From contig NC_065874.1 in the NCBI RefSeq assembly GCF_933775445.1, positions 25,552,501 to 25,616,500 of the forward strand: a stretch of DNA of 64,000 nucleotides, given 5' to 3'. Shown one piece after another: positions 10,547 to 22,400 of this stretch. The stretch is from Argentina anserina (Eukaryota; Streptophyta; Magnoliopsida; Rosales; Rosaceae). The position numbers were made by a program, and so were the translations under genes. Under the pieces are notes generated by a model that was given only the letters and a program-made list of their open reading frames with translations, had not been told where the DNA came from and ran no database searches. The stretch's first letter is position 1. Each line of letters opens with the position of its first letter.

Positions 10547-11986
10547 ATGGAGATAAATGATGGCAGTGGGAGACAACATACTGTTATATATGTGGATGAC
10601 GGCAAGCAATGCATCTTCAGAGTTCCTAAGGTGCTTCAGAAACAAAACCCAGACGCATATACGCCTTACGTTGTCTCGATCGGTCCTTTTCATCATCGAA
10701 GGAAGGTCAGCAAGAATGAAGCTACAGATCACCAGGAGGAAGACAAAGAGGACAAGGGTAAAGAATATCAACTCGTGGAACGAATGAAGGAGAGGTATTT
10801 GAATGAAGTTCTCTCATGCACGGGCATAACAACTCTGAAAGAGTTGACTGCAAAAGTTATTGAGATTTCAGATCAAAAGAATGATGGGCCATTTCAGTTT
10901 GAGAAAGACGCCCGCGATTTCTATGCAGAACCACTTGATTATGAACCCCAGTACTTCAACGAGATGATGGTATTTGACGGCTGCTTTCTAATCCAACTGT
11001 TTCGAAAGTGTAGTGATGTGCAACTTAGGGGAGGTTATGACCCGTTGTTCAACATGGATTGCATGTTCCATTTCTTATGCCATGACCTTTTACTTCTTGA
11101 AAACCAACTACCTTGGTTTGTTCTCGAAACTATATATAGCCTGATCCTTGCCAATTCCCACAGTCGACCTAGCCATCCTCTCTCCATTCTCATACTCGAC
11201 GCCTTCAAGCATTTACCCTCACTGAAGCATTGTGACTCCTATAGAAATCATCTTCTTCACCGCCATCCTCATAAAAAGAATTGGCGAGGTCGTGTCGACT
11301 ATGCTGACGTTCTGCACATACTCGATCTTATGAGAGATTCAGTAGTTGTCCCAATAATGATGACAGAGCAGACAGAGAAGAAACCTGTACAAGCCATCCT
11401 CGACCCCGATGTACATGAAATGCACACTGCAACTGCTCTATCAAAGGCAGGCATATCATTCCGAGGCTTCAAAGCAGAAACAAGCATAATGGACATACAG
11501 TTCGAAGAGGGCTGGCTTATCTGCAATGGAGTTCTTAATATTCCGCAGCTGAACGTGGGCATGTTATCCGAGTCATTATTCAGGAACCTCATAGCTTTTG
11601 AGCAATGCTACAGTGGGATTTCAAATGAAATTACATCTTATGCCGTCTTCATGGATAATCTGATCTCCACCCAGCAAGATATGGAATTACTTTGTAAGGA
11701 AAAAGTAATAGGTAACTGGCTGAGTGATGAAGAGGGTTGCAAGTTCTTCAACAACCTTTACAAGGGCATCCCACACACCAAGTTCTACTATGGACCTCTC
11801 TGCGAGAAAGTACAGCGACGTTACGAAATGAATTGGTATACATATGTGGCGTCATTCAAGACTCAAAAGCTTTCGAATCCATGGGCAGTCCTTGGTTTTT
11901 GCACAGCTATTATCCTTCTTGCTCTCCAGCTATGGAATAGCACAAATAGCCTCCGGACCTTCAGGAAGGCAAACAATGGTTTTTGA
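10547..11986 (+). CDS. DUF247 family membrane protein (UPF0481, At3g47200-like)
   Basis: Single-exon gene for 479 residues, the usual size for this plant family. The N-terminal block CIFRVPKVL and PYVVSIGPFHH is the family signature. The middle carries YF.EMMVFDGCFLI.LFR and HDLLLLENQLPWFVLE. The later GISF.G....S.MDI.FE.G segment and the block with ISSYA-like NEITSYAVFMDNLI are also family features. A single hydrophobic helix near the carboxy end (about residues 445-466, AVLGFCTAIILLALQLW) should anchor it in a membrane. The biochemical role is unknown. Some members act in stress or, in grasses, in self-incompatibility, which should not be assumed here. The ATG at 10547 is the first in frame. 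The reading frame is intact and likely functional. Confidence 0.95.
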   Translation: MEINDGSGRQHTVIYVDDGKQCIFRVPKVLQKQNPDAYTPYVVSIGPFHHRRKVSKNEATDHQEEDKEDKGKEYQLVERMKERYLNEVLSCTGITTLKELTAKVIEISDQKNDGPFQFEKDARDFYAEPLDYEPQYFNEMMVFDGCFLIQLFRKCSDVQLRGGYDPLFNMDCMFHFLCHDLLLLENQLPWFVLETIYSLILANSHSRPSHPLSILILDAFKHLPSLKHCDSYRNHLLHRHPHKKNWRGRVDYADVLHILDLMRDSVVVPIMMTEQTEKKPVQAILDPDVHEMHTATALSKAGISFRGFKAETSIMDIQFEEGWLICNGVLNIPQLNVGMLSESLFRNLIAFEQCYSGISNEITSYAVFMDNLISTQQDMELLCKEKVIGNWLSDEEGCKFFNNLYKGIPHTKFYYGPLCEKVQRRYEMNWYTYVASFKTQKLSNPWAVLGFCTAIILLALQLWNSTNSLRTFRKANNGF

Positions 11987-12325
11987 CATCTTCCACCGAG
12001 TTGAATATTGCCTTTGCTATTTAGTACTTTGATAGAAGCCGGCCTGCTAATTCAAGGTGTATTAAAATATATCGGCAATGTATCTTGGCCAGTCATTCGA
12101 TTTGTTTTTAATTTTTTTCACCCCTCGCTTCAGATCGATAATTGCATTTTCAACATGTATTCTTTCGCAAATTTCAAGTTGGTATGCAAATAAAAATGTC
12201 TGTAAAAATTAAACTAAGGTCACTACGTACGTAATTGTGTTTCCAGCTTCTAATTACGACAAGATATTGTGATTGCAATTTGCAAAAGATGATCTGTGTT
12301 TGCAATGATATATATATAGTTTTTA
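11987..12325. other. 3' flank of the DUF247 gene
   Basis: T- and A-rich sequence with several AATAAA-like words (for example near 12190) suited to 3' end formation. No other gene is seen. It ends with TAGTTTTTA (12317-12325), the left target duplication of the next transposon. Confidence 0.4.
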
Positions 12326-13757
12326 GGGGGAATTTAATTTATACCCAATTTTCAAGACTCATTTTAAATAAAACCCATTAAATATATTTTTTCAATAGAC
12401 ACATAAAATTGCTGACTATGATATATAGTATGTCTTATTTTATGTAATATTTACAAACTGTCACCGTTTAATTATGTAATAACCCCAAATTTTACGAACA
12501 ATATTAGTTTGATTCGAATTCTATAAAATTTCGAATTTTAATTAGAATGAATGTGTTTGGTTGCGATGTTATTAAAAGAGAAACGGAAACGTTCTCGGAA
12601 CGTTTAAATTCTAAAAACGTTACATTTCCGTAACGTTTATATCGACTTTTATTCTGTCGAACCTTTGCGAAAACTTCCTTCACGAAAGTTGTAGAGCTCG
12701 TCGATACGAGTTCGTGAGTATGTGACGCATTCAAATCGGACGTCGTACGTAAGAGTTATTAACGTTGGAAGTTAGTTTCCGATTTAGAAAGGGGTATAAA
12801 AGGAAATGTTTCTAAAGTAGGGTTTCCATTTTTGGAAACCCACTTCTTCCTCTCACCCCGCGCCTCCCTCTCGTCTCTCTCTCCATTCCCTCAAACTCTC
12901 TCCCTCCGAAACTCCTCGACGCCGGCGATCTCTACCTACAGGCGGTCGTGGTCATCACCGCCTAGCCCAAGAGCACCGCACGGCTCTCCTCTACGAACCT
13001 TGAGGTCGTCGCGGCGCCTCGTGACGTGACGAGCCTCCACACTTCAACCCGAGGCTGCAAGCTCCATCGCCACCTTCGAGAGCACCACCGTGGCGACGCG
13101 AGGGCACGAAGGGGAGCAGCACGACGCCAATCGTCGCCTTTGGAGCTTCTGCCATCGATCCAGGGGCAGAACCGCACGACCTCAGTCCTCCCCAAGGGTT
13201 TGAAGTCCATCGGCGATTCAAGCCTTTCCGAGGCCAATCGGAGGGTCTAGCTTCGAAATTAAGGTATGGTGTGGTTGTATTTGATGGTTGATTGTGATTG
13301 TAAATGATTTGGGATCGATTTGTGAGGATCGGAGGTGTTGGAGAAGGAGGAGTTACCGCCGCCTAGAGGCGGCGCGTGTGAAGGTGTGGGGCGGTGTAGG
13401 GGCTGCCTAGGACCGTGGGAAGGAAGAGGGGGAGGAGGGGGAGAGTTTGGGCACGGTGGTGACATCACACGCGCCGGTTTTGGGCTCGGCGCGTGGGCCC
13501 CACGCGCTGCCGGCCGGAGGTGGCGCGTGTAACCCACGCGCCGCCACGTGCGGCGGTGTGAAAATGTTTTCCGATAGGGGTATTTTGGTAATTTACTTAA
13601 ATATAAATGTAAATTTTATTTACTACGGTAAATGTAATTAAATTTTACCTTCGGTAAATGTAATTATAAATTACTTTCAGTAAATGTAAAAAAGTAATTT
13701 TGTAAAAGGGTAATTTAGTAAATTTTATTTACTGAATTTGTATTTACATTTAAATAA

Positions 13758-13967
13758 TACGTATATAGTATTTATACGTACAGAAATACGTATTAATATT
13801 TATACGTACAGAAATACGTATTAATATTTATACATACAGAAATACGTATTAATATTTATACGTACAGAAATACGTATATAATATTATACGTACAGAAATA
13901 CGTGTATAATATTTATACGTACAGAAATACGTACTTAATATTTATACGTACAGAAATACGTATTAAT
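13758..13967 (+). repeat. Minisatellite in the solo LTR, about 27-28 bp unit
   Basis: About seven units of a TATACGTACAGAAATACG-type repeat with variable AT spacer. Each unit can fold, because TACGTA and TACGTA flank CAGAA. The sister LTR has the same array with more units (about 24437-24720). Confidence 0.85.
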
Positions 13968-14405
13968 TGAGTATTGTACAGTAACCGTGAATAGTGAACA
14001 GTAACTTCGTATAAACCAAAATTGCTGAACAGTAACCGTTTATTACTGTTTTGGCATTTAAAGGTTTACGAAACGATTCTAAATTCTTTTCTTATTCTTT
14101 TAAGGTGATCGTTAAATCGAGGAAAGGAATTAGCATCGGGAATTGTGGAAATTACGCTCAAGTCAATAAGGTGAGTAAAATCTCACTGAATTACGAATCT
14201 ACCCTCGTGGTGATTCAACATTTTTGCAAGTGTGTTTATTTAATGAATTACAACATGTATATAACTTAGTGGACTACGTATATATAGTATAATGGTAATA
14301 AATACATATATATATATAGTTCATTAAATTACATACTGTTATTAATTCATTAAAAAAAATAGTCATTTCGGTGACAGAAAAATTGTGCATGTGTGATTTT
14401 AATGG

Positions 14406-14698
14406 TACGATATGATGTGAGATTATCGTACGTAATTTTTCAGGTGTTTATGAAATATGACATGTATATGATATAGTGGACTATGTATATATTGTATAAA
14501 TGGTAAATAAATACGAATATATATAGTTTGCTATATAATATACTGTTACGATTTTTATTATGGATATATTGTGAAAGTTTTAAAACGTACAATATGATGT
14601 GAGATTATTGTACATGTGATTTTATCACGGAAAATGTGAAATATTGTGATTTGTCTTCGGACGTGATGTGTGGTACAATATGATGTGAGATTATTGTA
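14406..14698 (+). repeat. Three repeated hairpins in the solo LTR
   Basis: Hairpins lie at 14406-14430, 14588-14612 and 14674-14698. Each has a perfect 7-bp stem and the same 11-base loop TGATGTGAGAT. The stem is TACGATA/TATCGTA in the first and TACAATA/TATTGTA in the other two, so both sides of one pair change together. The same three occur in the second LTR at 25167-25191, 25349-25373 and 25433-25457. Confidence 0.75.
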
Positions 14699-15770
14699 CA
14701 TGTGAGGCAAGTCGGAACCTAGCCTTTGGCCGAGCGAAAGTTACGATACAGTTAGAGCTCTAGTCTGTCTGCCATAATATTGCATGGGAGGTAACGGGTG
14801 GTTATCTGCTCATGGGTACTCAGCTTGTTTTGGATGTTGGGTGGCGGGTGGTTACCCAACATCAGCGGTATACTAAGTGAGGGGTAACAGATGTGTACCA
14901 GCGCTCATTAGTTACCATTTTGTGAAAGTATTAGAGTAACCAGATGGGTTGCTCGTTTTCTCATGATTTTCATTATACAGTGTTGATGTGGAGTTGTGTC
15001 TTTTATGAGACGAGAGTTATTTTAATATTTTACTCATACGAGCTGTAAAGCTTACCGGGTTTGTGTTGCAATCCCGGTGCACCAATTTCAATGGTGTAGG
15101 GGATACTTCCGCAGGTGCTGAGTAGTGGTAATTGAGTGACGACTCCGAAGACTCGAAGTCGATCGCATCCAGTTGTGGTGAGGTTCCAGCGTGGATTGTG
15201 TGTGAGATTTGGTGTGATTTTATTTTTGAGGTTGTTGTGAGGATTATACAATTCCATTTGTTATATGTTGAATTATCATTTGGGTTTGTAATAATCGGCT
15301 TGACTGAGTTATATTTTAAACTCAGATGTGATCCGCTGCGACATTAAAATGATTTCGATTTCATTGAGATTATTTTGTGTTTAACGATTTTAAGATTTTG
15401 AGTTTTTAAGCTCGAAATTTTATGGTCGTTACAAATTATAAGATCAACATAATTAAAAAGCTTGATTAACAATGTGTATCCAATACCTTAATTATGTGTT
15501 TATTCTTTCTTGGAATGCTAATTATTTTGCTGTTTCAATTAATTTAATTATTATTGCAAGAATCATGGATTGTTTCTACAATTTAATTTTATGAAAAGTT
15601 AGGTGAAAGAGAATTCATTATTTATACATAAGGTATAATTAATCATAAATAAGATACATATATATACATTTTTTTGTATGACACATATATATCAGACACC
15701 TATATATTAGATTCTTATTTTTATTATTCCTATTCGTTAGCTTTCCTATTAAAGTATACCTATGATTGTG

Positions 15771-15772
<2 letters not shown>

Positions 15773-15813
<41 letters not shown>
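15773..15813. repeat. (AT)n microsatellite
   Basis: About twenty uninterrupted AT units within the Mutator-like copy A. Confidence 0.95.
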
Positions 15814-15817
<4 letters not shown>

Positions 15818-16539
15818 ATAGGTAGATTAAAGTTGTAAATAGTTGAGAGTAAAATGTTCTCTAGATCAGGTTTAAATTTGAAATAATAATAACCTAAAAG
15901 AAGAGAAAAAACTTGCCAAAGACATTTTTCTGAGTGTGAAAATCAAGGTATCAATGTGAGCTTAGGACTAAAATGCAATCCATTTTGTTGTCAAAACTCT
16001 TTTCCCCTTTCTTCCCTCTTCTTCAATTCTTTCTTTTCTTTCATAATATTTCTTCAATCAACTCACAAAGACATATGCACAAAGTGCTATGAACACTTAT
16101 CTTCTTCCCTTACTTTGAAACAATAATACAAATCTTTCTGAAGATTCTAATCAAAGTCTTCTTTCATCTTTTGAAAGAAAATATGAAACTTTGTTAGAAA
16201 TGGAATACTTTGACGAAGAGAATATATATAATCAAGGGAGTAGAGTAAATAATAAATAAAGTAAGAAATTAAGAATGTAAAATTTATTTCAACTAAATTT
16301 TAGATTATTGTTTGAATTTAAATTGATACAAAGATTGTGTCACATACCAAATATAACATTTTACAATCTGAATGACAAATTAGTAACATGAAAAATAGAA
16401 AACACCATTAATTATAGACATACGCTCTATATGGTAGGTTTGCTTACGTGTAATGGGTGTAAAATGAAGAAAAAATATGCATGGGTTTATTTTAAAGGAG
16501 ACTTAACAATAATGGGTTTATATCTAATTTTATCTAGTT

Positions 16540-16907
16540 TTTATCGAGAGTGAAGCTTCACTATGAAATTAAAGAGTAAAGTTCCAATTTTGACACACTT
16601 TTCGGTCAAATTTTTTCACCATAAATAATTCAATATTTAGGTATGTTATTCAAGATCATCTCTACAAAATTTTATCCAATTCAGACATCGTTAAGGTATC
16701 GAAATTAGATTAAATCAATGAATGAATTAAAACTGTTCAACATGAACGGTTCTTGTAAATATCAATTTTAAAAGCTCAAACCATTATCGAATTAGATGAA
16801 ACTTGTAGAAATAATCTTAAATAGCATACCTAAATATTGAATCACTTATGGTCAAAATTGAAATTTCACTCTGTAATTTCAGAGTGAAACTTCACTCTTG
16901 ATAGAAA
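16540..16907. mobile_element. Hairpin MITE-like element
   Basis: The two halves are inverted copies: the left arm opens TCGAGAGTGAAGCTTCACT and the right arm closes AGTGAAACTTCACTCTTGA. Blocks such as CAATATTTAGGTATG recur inverted over about 170 bases. The element can fold into a long hairpin. Target duplication was not resolved. It abuts the right end of the Mutator-like copy A. Confidence 0.65.
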
Positions 16908-17128
16908 TTGTATATATATATATATATAAGATTACCCCATGATTAACATCACGTAATTCACGTTGACGGCAAATGCAATACATGAATAATTCTGTCACAT
17001 AAACAAATAATGACATAAAGCAATATCAAAATTTTTCAAAGCAGTCGGAAGGTGGTGGTCTTCTTAATGTTGAATCTGTTTTATCAATGCAGGAACGTAA
17101 TGTGATTGCATTATAAATTTATAACTAG

Positions 17129-17626
17129 CTAAGTCATGGCCCAAGTAACGTCAACAATTCCTACCCCTTGATCGAGTCCCAAAGCGTTCCACACTGCTGG
17201 AGAGCCATCAACAATATTGCTCAAGCACGGTGGCTGACCTCCGTGGTCTCGGTTACATCCTTCACGGGAATCACATTCGTCCACCACTTTAGCCATCACA
17301 CTCGCCCCATTAGTTGCCGCAATTGTTATCATGCTCCCACAACGCGACCCACTATTGTACCACCCGGTGGAAAGTGCCACAACTAGTTCATTGTTGTCAT
17401 GATATTGCCCGTCACACTCGAACGGATCCCCGCCGTCACCGCCTTTGCTGAAATCGTTGAGGGTCAGTTTGGCTCCAGTCGGTGCCGTTACTGGAGGCGA
17501 GCACGTGTATATGGGGAAGGATGTTCCATGGTAAACTATCGAGCCTGAGGGATCACATGAAAGAGTTGGGGCGATGGCAATGAAAATGAAAAAAAGAGAT
17601 ATCAACAGTACTGAAGTAGTTTCCAT
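17129..17626 (-). CDS. Kiwellin-like secreted protein (ripening-related, short form)
   Basis: Intact single-exon frame of 165 residues. Residues 1-23 are a hydrophobic signal peptide ending TLS before CDPSG. The mature part has the kiwellin/grip22 pattern in order: [51 protein letters not shown]...AVWNALG and a terminal VD.TW. This is a double-psi beta-barrel fold. Seven cysteines are present. It lacks the N-terminal kissper segment of full kiwellins. Kiwellins are apoplastic; some bind and inhibit a secreted fungal chorismate mutase, so a defence role is plausible but not shown here. A TATATAAT-like box lies about 45 bases upstream (17667-17675, minus strand). Confidence 0.92.
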   Translation of the reverse strand: METTSVLLISLFFIFIAIAPTLSCDPSGSIVYHGTSFPIYTCSPPVTAPTGAKLTLNDFSKGGDGGDPFECDGQYHDNNELVVALSTGWYNSGSRCGSMITIAATNGASVMAKVVDECDSREGCNRDHGGQPPCLSNIVDGSPAVWNALGLDQGVGIVDVTWAMT

Positions 17627-17749
17627 TCTTAATCAGGAAAGATATGAGGTGAGGAAGGAGATTAACAATTATATAGTAAATTTGCCTGAGGTCTATTTTA
17701 CTTCTTCTGGCATGGCATGTAGAATAAACGAAAAGGAGCGCATGATTCA

Positions 17750-20455
17750 TCGCTGTCCGTCATTGCTGATCGAGTTGTAAATGGCATACATGAAGAATAA
17801 TTATTGTTAACAACTCAATAGACACATATAAGTTAGTATTCAGGTCAGCGTATTATGTCTGTCAACAAGATCACAAATAATTGTAGTTCATACTTCATAG
17901 GACAGTTTATAGACCTAAGGAGATTTTCGTTATCTGTTTCAAAGATGCACAAGCTGTAGAGATCGATCACCAGAAAAAGAGAAGTTCACAAGCTGTAAAC
18001 AACCATTAGAAAAACCACCCTGATAGATGTTTCCAAAGAATCGCTCTTAATTCTGTCTCATCAGAGCTCCTTGATCGTGAGTCATCGTAGAACCTGGTAT
18101 CGATCACTTGTCGATCTTATTTCTACCTAGCTCTTCTAAACCAGAGTGCCCTATTCATCACCGTACCATGCATGCGTGCTGCTGCCCAATTGATGCTAGA
18201 AGCCAAAGCCCAAATGATTTATCAAAACATGCACATCTATTTATAGTTACTTGGAATTGCGCTTTGAGGTCTTGCATCTGATTTACTGTAAATGATTTTG
18301 TTCAGGTTGATTTGCATCAGAGCCGGATCTGAGGCGAGACCATGATCGAGGCAAGATTCATACGTAGACTCTCAAAATAGTTTCAGATGTGTATATGCAT
18401 TGTCATCCATATAGCAACGTATATGGTGGTTTGGGATATAGATATACATGATATTGTGTTTCATTCACTTTTAGTGGCATTTCCCTTCTTCATTTTTAGG
18501 CAAGATCTATTTATTCTCCTTCTTATTTTGTTACTCTCAGGTATTTCTGTTTTAGCTATAACATATTGAAAATATATGGAGGGCCCTCATCTCGCTTCCA
18601 TGCTTGCTTTCTGAGGGATATACAAACTCACAAAACGCAATGCAATGAAGATGAGGGAAAAACAGAAGTGACTAACTTGAGTAATATCAGGAGATTACAA
18701 ATGGTACACCATGCTACCTAAACATATCACTTGGATACTGGTATGACCATAAAAAACGACTATGAAACAAAACTAAAACAATACATTTCAACTCCTATTA
18801 CATTTAAACAGTACTGTATGTTTGCAAGTCTCTAATAATTAAACAAGCATGATTTTTTAGGGTCAGAACAATTTCAGGCAAACAAATTATGGCCAATTAA
18901 CTACACGTCTACACCTGCGGCAGGCATTCCATCTCAAGTTTCCGGTGGCCCGCGAGCACCAAAAGCCAATGCATGCCTATCAATCAAAGGCTCTTAAAGC
19001 ATTTCCCAATTGAGCAAAAGCCAGTTGTTGAAGCTGTTGTATAGCTATCACTTCACACCTAAAAGCTTTCCATTTCTAAACGGGATTTTGTTTCTTTGTA
19101 CCTATTTTTTACTTTTGTTTGTTTTCGATGATTACATGTTGTTAATTTACCACTTCACATGCCCTATGGTCCCTGTCCTCACTCAAAACCAATCCCTTTT
19201 TCCTTGCATAGATACTTATGAAATAATGTATTGATGTGATCCTCCCTCTTGTTGGCTGGCTTTTGCAATGAAGCCTTTCATATCATGCATAGGCTTCTCT
19301 CCTCCTCTAGTCGATACCCTTACTAGAACATAAACATAGATTTTCAATTTAAGATTGGACCTACTTCTCATGAATGGTCATTGAGATTATGTGAAATTGA
19401 ACGTCTCCATTCATTATATCCTCTATTCAAACATTATCTTCCCCTTGTTCTTGGGTCCCCTTCAGTCCGTTAGGTGTACAATCATCCCACACGGGTTCTG
19501 TTACTTGGAGGTCCCATCTACCTAAGTTATCACCTTTAATGAAAAATTGAAAACTACTACTACAGGACATTTTCATTTTTGGGCGAGCCGACCAGCGGCC
19601 TGTAATAAAAATTCTAAGGCCTGAAATTCAAAATCATACAGATATACTGTAGACATAGTGTGAATTCCCATCATTTTTATATTAATTTTTTAGACAACTA
19701 AAATATAGGTGTTTTGAGTCCAATCCACGATTTCTCACTAAAAATATATATATTATGTCATTGATACTATATGTTTTAAATTTATTTTTAGGATGAGAAA
19801 AAGAATTAAAAAATAGTTTTTTGTATATACAAATTAATATGTATACGTATACACATGCAGTTTTTATATAGAATAAAACTTTGCTTTAAAATTATATAAC
19901 AATTATTTTATAAATTAGGCTAATTTCAATATTTAGCTAAATTGGTAAATATACATTATACATGTGTATGTACATAACTATAGATTGAGTAATTTGGGAG
20001 TAGTATCGTGACTAAAATATATAAGTGGCAGTTGTGTTATCACATCGAAATTCAAATCAATGATAAGATGTCATATCAGATTATCAATATATACAAATAA
20101 AAGAGTGCTCGGAGGGGCTTTGCATCAGAGAGCCTCAACATGATGATACAATAAAGAGAACATTGACTAAACGAACCCAGCCCTCAGTTGAAGTGATAGA
20201 ATGAGCTCAATGAAGTCATTAATCAAGGGCTCCTCATTCAAACATTGTTCCTTTTGCAATGTTTTAAAATAGTTTCCCAAGCAATCTAAAATGGTTAGGA
20301 AAAGAAAAGAGATTTTTTTTAACAAAAAATCCTTTTCAACTATTAACTTTCATTTTTTCACTTAAAAACAATGATTAATTAGCCAATTCGCAATTAACTA
20401 CAATACAATGATACGTTGAGTTAATACCTATTTTCGAATTGATCCTTAAATAACT
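17750..20455. other. Intergenic AT-rich region
   Basis: I see no gene, RNA or bounded transposon here. Short open frames at 18387-18569 and 19010-19234 are hydrophobic by composition only and match nothing I recognise. Confidence 0.4.
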
Positions 20456-20880
20456 TTTTTTTTCTTTTCTTTTTTTTTGAAATTTGTGGATTGTATTTGC
20501 AGAGGCGATAACGCCTTACGACCAACTAGGTCAAGCAGAAGCTGAGGCTTCACTACAAAAAACTAGAGAGTTCTATAAGGAAAATTCGCTACCAACTAGA
20601 AAGAAAAATACTAGCCTAAACTACTACGTCTCAATCAAGGAAGCTACAAATTAACCCGCCCTTATGGTGTACATCAATATTGAAGGAATTGTAACAATTC
20701 ACAACCAAAGGATACAGTGCAAAAATCCCGATACAGAATTATTGAAAAACTTCAAAAAACAAACCCAAACCCCAAGAAAAAAAGTAGCCATTCCCCAAAA
20801 CAGTTGACCTAGCTCATCTTTCATCACTACTGCAAAATTTGCTTGAACGAACACCGGCGACCGACATGACTTGCCACTAG
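20456..20880 (-). mobile_element. Possible antisense retroposon 3' end
   Basis: A T-rich tract (20452-20484) precedes GC-balanced sequence ending near a CCGGCGACCGACATGAC segment. This is the layout of a LINE-type 3' end on the minus strand. No target duplication was found and the right limit is uncertain. Confidence 0.3.
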
Positions 20881-21530
20881 AGATGGCAAACGGGCAGGGC
20901 CGGCTTAATCCACTTTAATCGGGCCAAAACAGTGTATGTGTCGTGTTCGGGCAGGCCTATTTACTTAAATATCAAGCCCATGGCCCAAGCGTATATCGGG
21001 CCGGGCTCGAGCCCGTGCTGAGCTAAGAGACGGGCCAGCCCGGCCTATTACCATCATATGACACAATTATAATAAAACATATTATGTAATTAGAATATTT
21101 ATTTTATATAACAATTTTAAATAGTAAAATTAATAAATTAATACAACATATTTCATAACATTATATCTAAAATATTACATATGTCAAAACAATGCGTTTT
21201 CTTCACTACTTTCATAATATTTGTGAAATATTATAGTTAAAATAATAAAATAATTAAGAGATTTTAATTTAAAAGTTTTAATATTCAAGTCTAATAATGA
21301 TAATTGTTTAAATATTTATATAAAAATATATAATTATGTATTTAACGTGCCGGCCAATAAATGTATCGTGTTTGGACCGTGCCAGGCTCAAAACGGGCTC
21401 GGGCCGGACTCAGCCCATTGGCTAAAATATCTCGGCCCAGCCTAGTCTATTACAATAATTGGCTTACGCCGGGCCAAGCCGACTTTTAATGGGCCGTACC
21501 CGTACCGGGCTCAGGCTTTTCTCAATAGTT
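20879..21530. mobile_element. hAT-like MITE remnant with GGGCC-rich ends
   Basis: It opens TAGAGATGGCAAACGGGC and has GGGCCGG-rich flanks around an AT-rich core (21060-21340). This composition and left end are typical of small hAT-related elements of plants. The matching inverted right end is missing, so it is probably truncated. Confidence 0.5.
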
Positions 21531-21719
21531 TTGTAAAAATTAAATAAAAGTATAAGCAAACAAATATAATATAGTATGATAAATAGATTACAAGAATATA
21601 GAAAATAGTATTGCAAAGTGCAAGGATATAAAGTACATATCAAATAAGTACTGTTAAGAAAGCAATCGGTTTATGAATACTGTGAATGTCAAATTGCATG
21701 TATTTATAAAAGTAAGGAT

Positions 21720-22034
21720 AAAATACTAGTCACTCCTCACAGTTTTACAAACTTGATAGTTTACACCTTCAAGTTTCAATTTCAACTGATCACTCCTTAT
21801 ATTTTTCAAATTCGAGCAATCTCGTCATTCCGTCATCTTTCCATCCAATTTAGGTGTTAAGTCCATCCAATTTATGTTTGCCCAACAAACAACTTAACAC
21901 TAAAATTAGATGGAAAAATGACGGAATGACCAAATTGCTCAAATTTAGAAAGTATAAAGAGTGATCAGTCGAAATTGAAACGTGAAGGAGTAAACTGTCG
22001 AGTTTCTAAAACTGTGAGGAGTGACCAGCATTTT
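21720..22034. mobile_element. Perfectly folded hairpin MITE, 315 bp
   Basis: The left arm begins AAAATACTAGTCACTCCTCA and the right arm is its inverse, ending TGAGGAGTGACCAGCATTTT. The arms pair over about 145 bases with scattered mismatches around a short loop near 21880. There is no coding sequence. Such elements are usual sources of 24-nt small RNA. Target duplication not resolved. Confidence 0.75.
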
Positions 22035-22204
22035 GTTCTAAAAACAATATGTAATGTGTTGAGCAAATGGTCAATGACCTGTAACAAAGATGCAAATGCA
22101 TCGTCGAATGAACTTACATAATCCAAATTTTCATTACAAACTATATTGAGGTCCTATATAGTTGTGTCAGTTTTGAGGTTCTGATGTGCTAAGAAATTGG
22201 TATA

Positions 22205-22400
22205 TGTTGTAGAAGAATTACTCTCTGTAATCTTCTGGTGTATCTTGTCCTAATTAGTATATGTTAGTCTAAATAAAAAATGATATATAATCTCTTATTC
22301 TACGGGATACTCAATTTAATGCATATATAAAGACCTCCTTATCAATGAATAAAGATGCTAATTCTCCCTATTCTGATTTGTATTACATTAATTTGTAACA
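22205..22400 (+). repeat. Left (5') LTR of the copia element
   Basis: 196 bases, TGTTGTAGAAG to TTGTAACA, matching 32443-32641 with scattered differences. A TATATAAAG-like promoter word lies near 22324. The next bases, ATTATTAGCACG, are the candidate primer site, unlike the usual TGGTATCAGAGC. Confidence 0.75.

Larger units (their letters stand above)
12475..15433 (+). mobile_element. Solo LTR of a long-LTR Ty3/gypsy family (2959 bp)
   Basis: It starts TGTAATAACCCC and ends GGTCGTTACA, with 5-bp inverted ends TGTAA/TTACA. It is flanked by a perfect 5-bp duplication AATTA (12470-12474 and 15434-15438). No primer site or internal region follows, so it is a solo LTR left by recombination. TATAAAA at 12795-12801 is the likely promoter. 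It matches the LTR at 23137-26192 closely over its right-hand 1.9 kb and less well on the left. The TGTAAnA-CCC start resembles Del/Tekay chromovirus LTRs, an inference only. It sits inside the Mutator-like copy A, so it is the younger insertion. Confidence 0.88.
12326..16534. mobile_element. Non-autonomous Mutator-like DNA transposon, copy A, split by a solo LTR
   Basis: Perfect 9-bp target duplications TAGTTTTTA flank it (12317-12325 and 16535-16543). The ends are imperfect inverted repeats of about 50 bases, each with an A/T-rich end leading into TATA(A)ACCCA. A 9-bp duplication with long terminal inverted repeats is typical of Mutator-like elements. Without the inserted solo LTR and its duplication the element is about 1.25 kb. 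It has no transposase. The same family is present as copy B at 41330-42688, with matching internal blocks such as the CTTAATTATGTG and AAAATGCAATC segments. Confidence 0.8.

Noticed and set aside
13758..13967. Regular spaced repeats as a CRISPR-like array
   Set aside because: Units are contiguous with short AT linkers rather than unique spacers, and the context is a plant LTR.
15132..15347. 71-codon frame conserved in both 3-kb LTRs (also 25891-26106)
   Set aside because: The LTRs are almost identical here, so conservation says nothing about coding. No domain, and plant LTRs rarely code.
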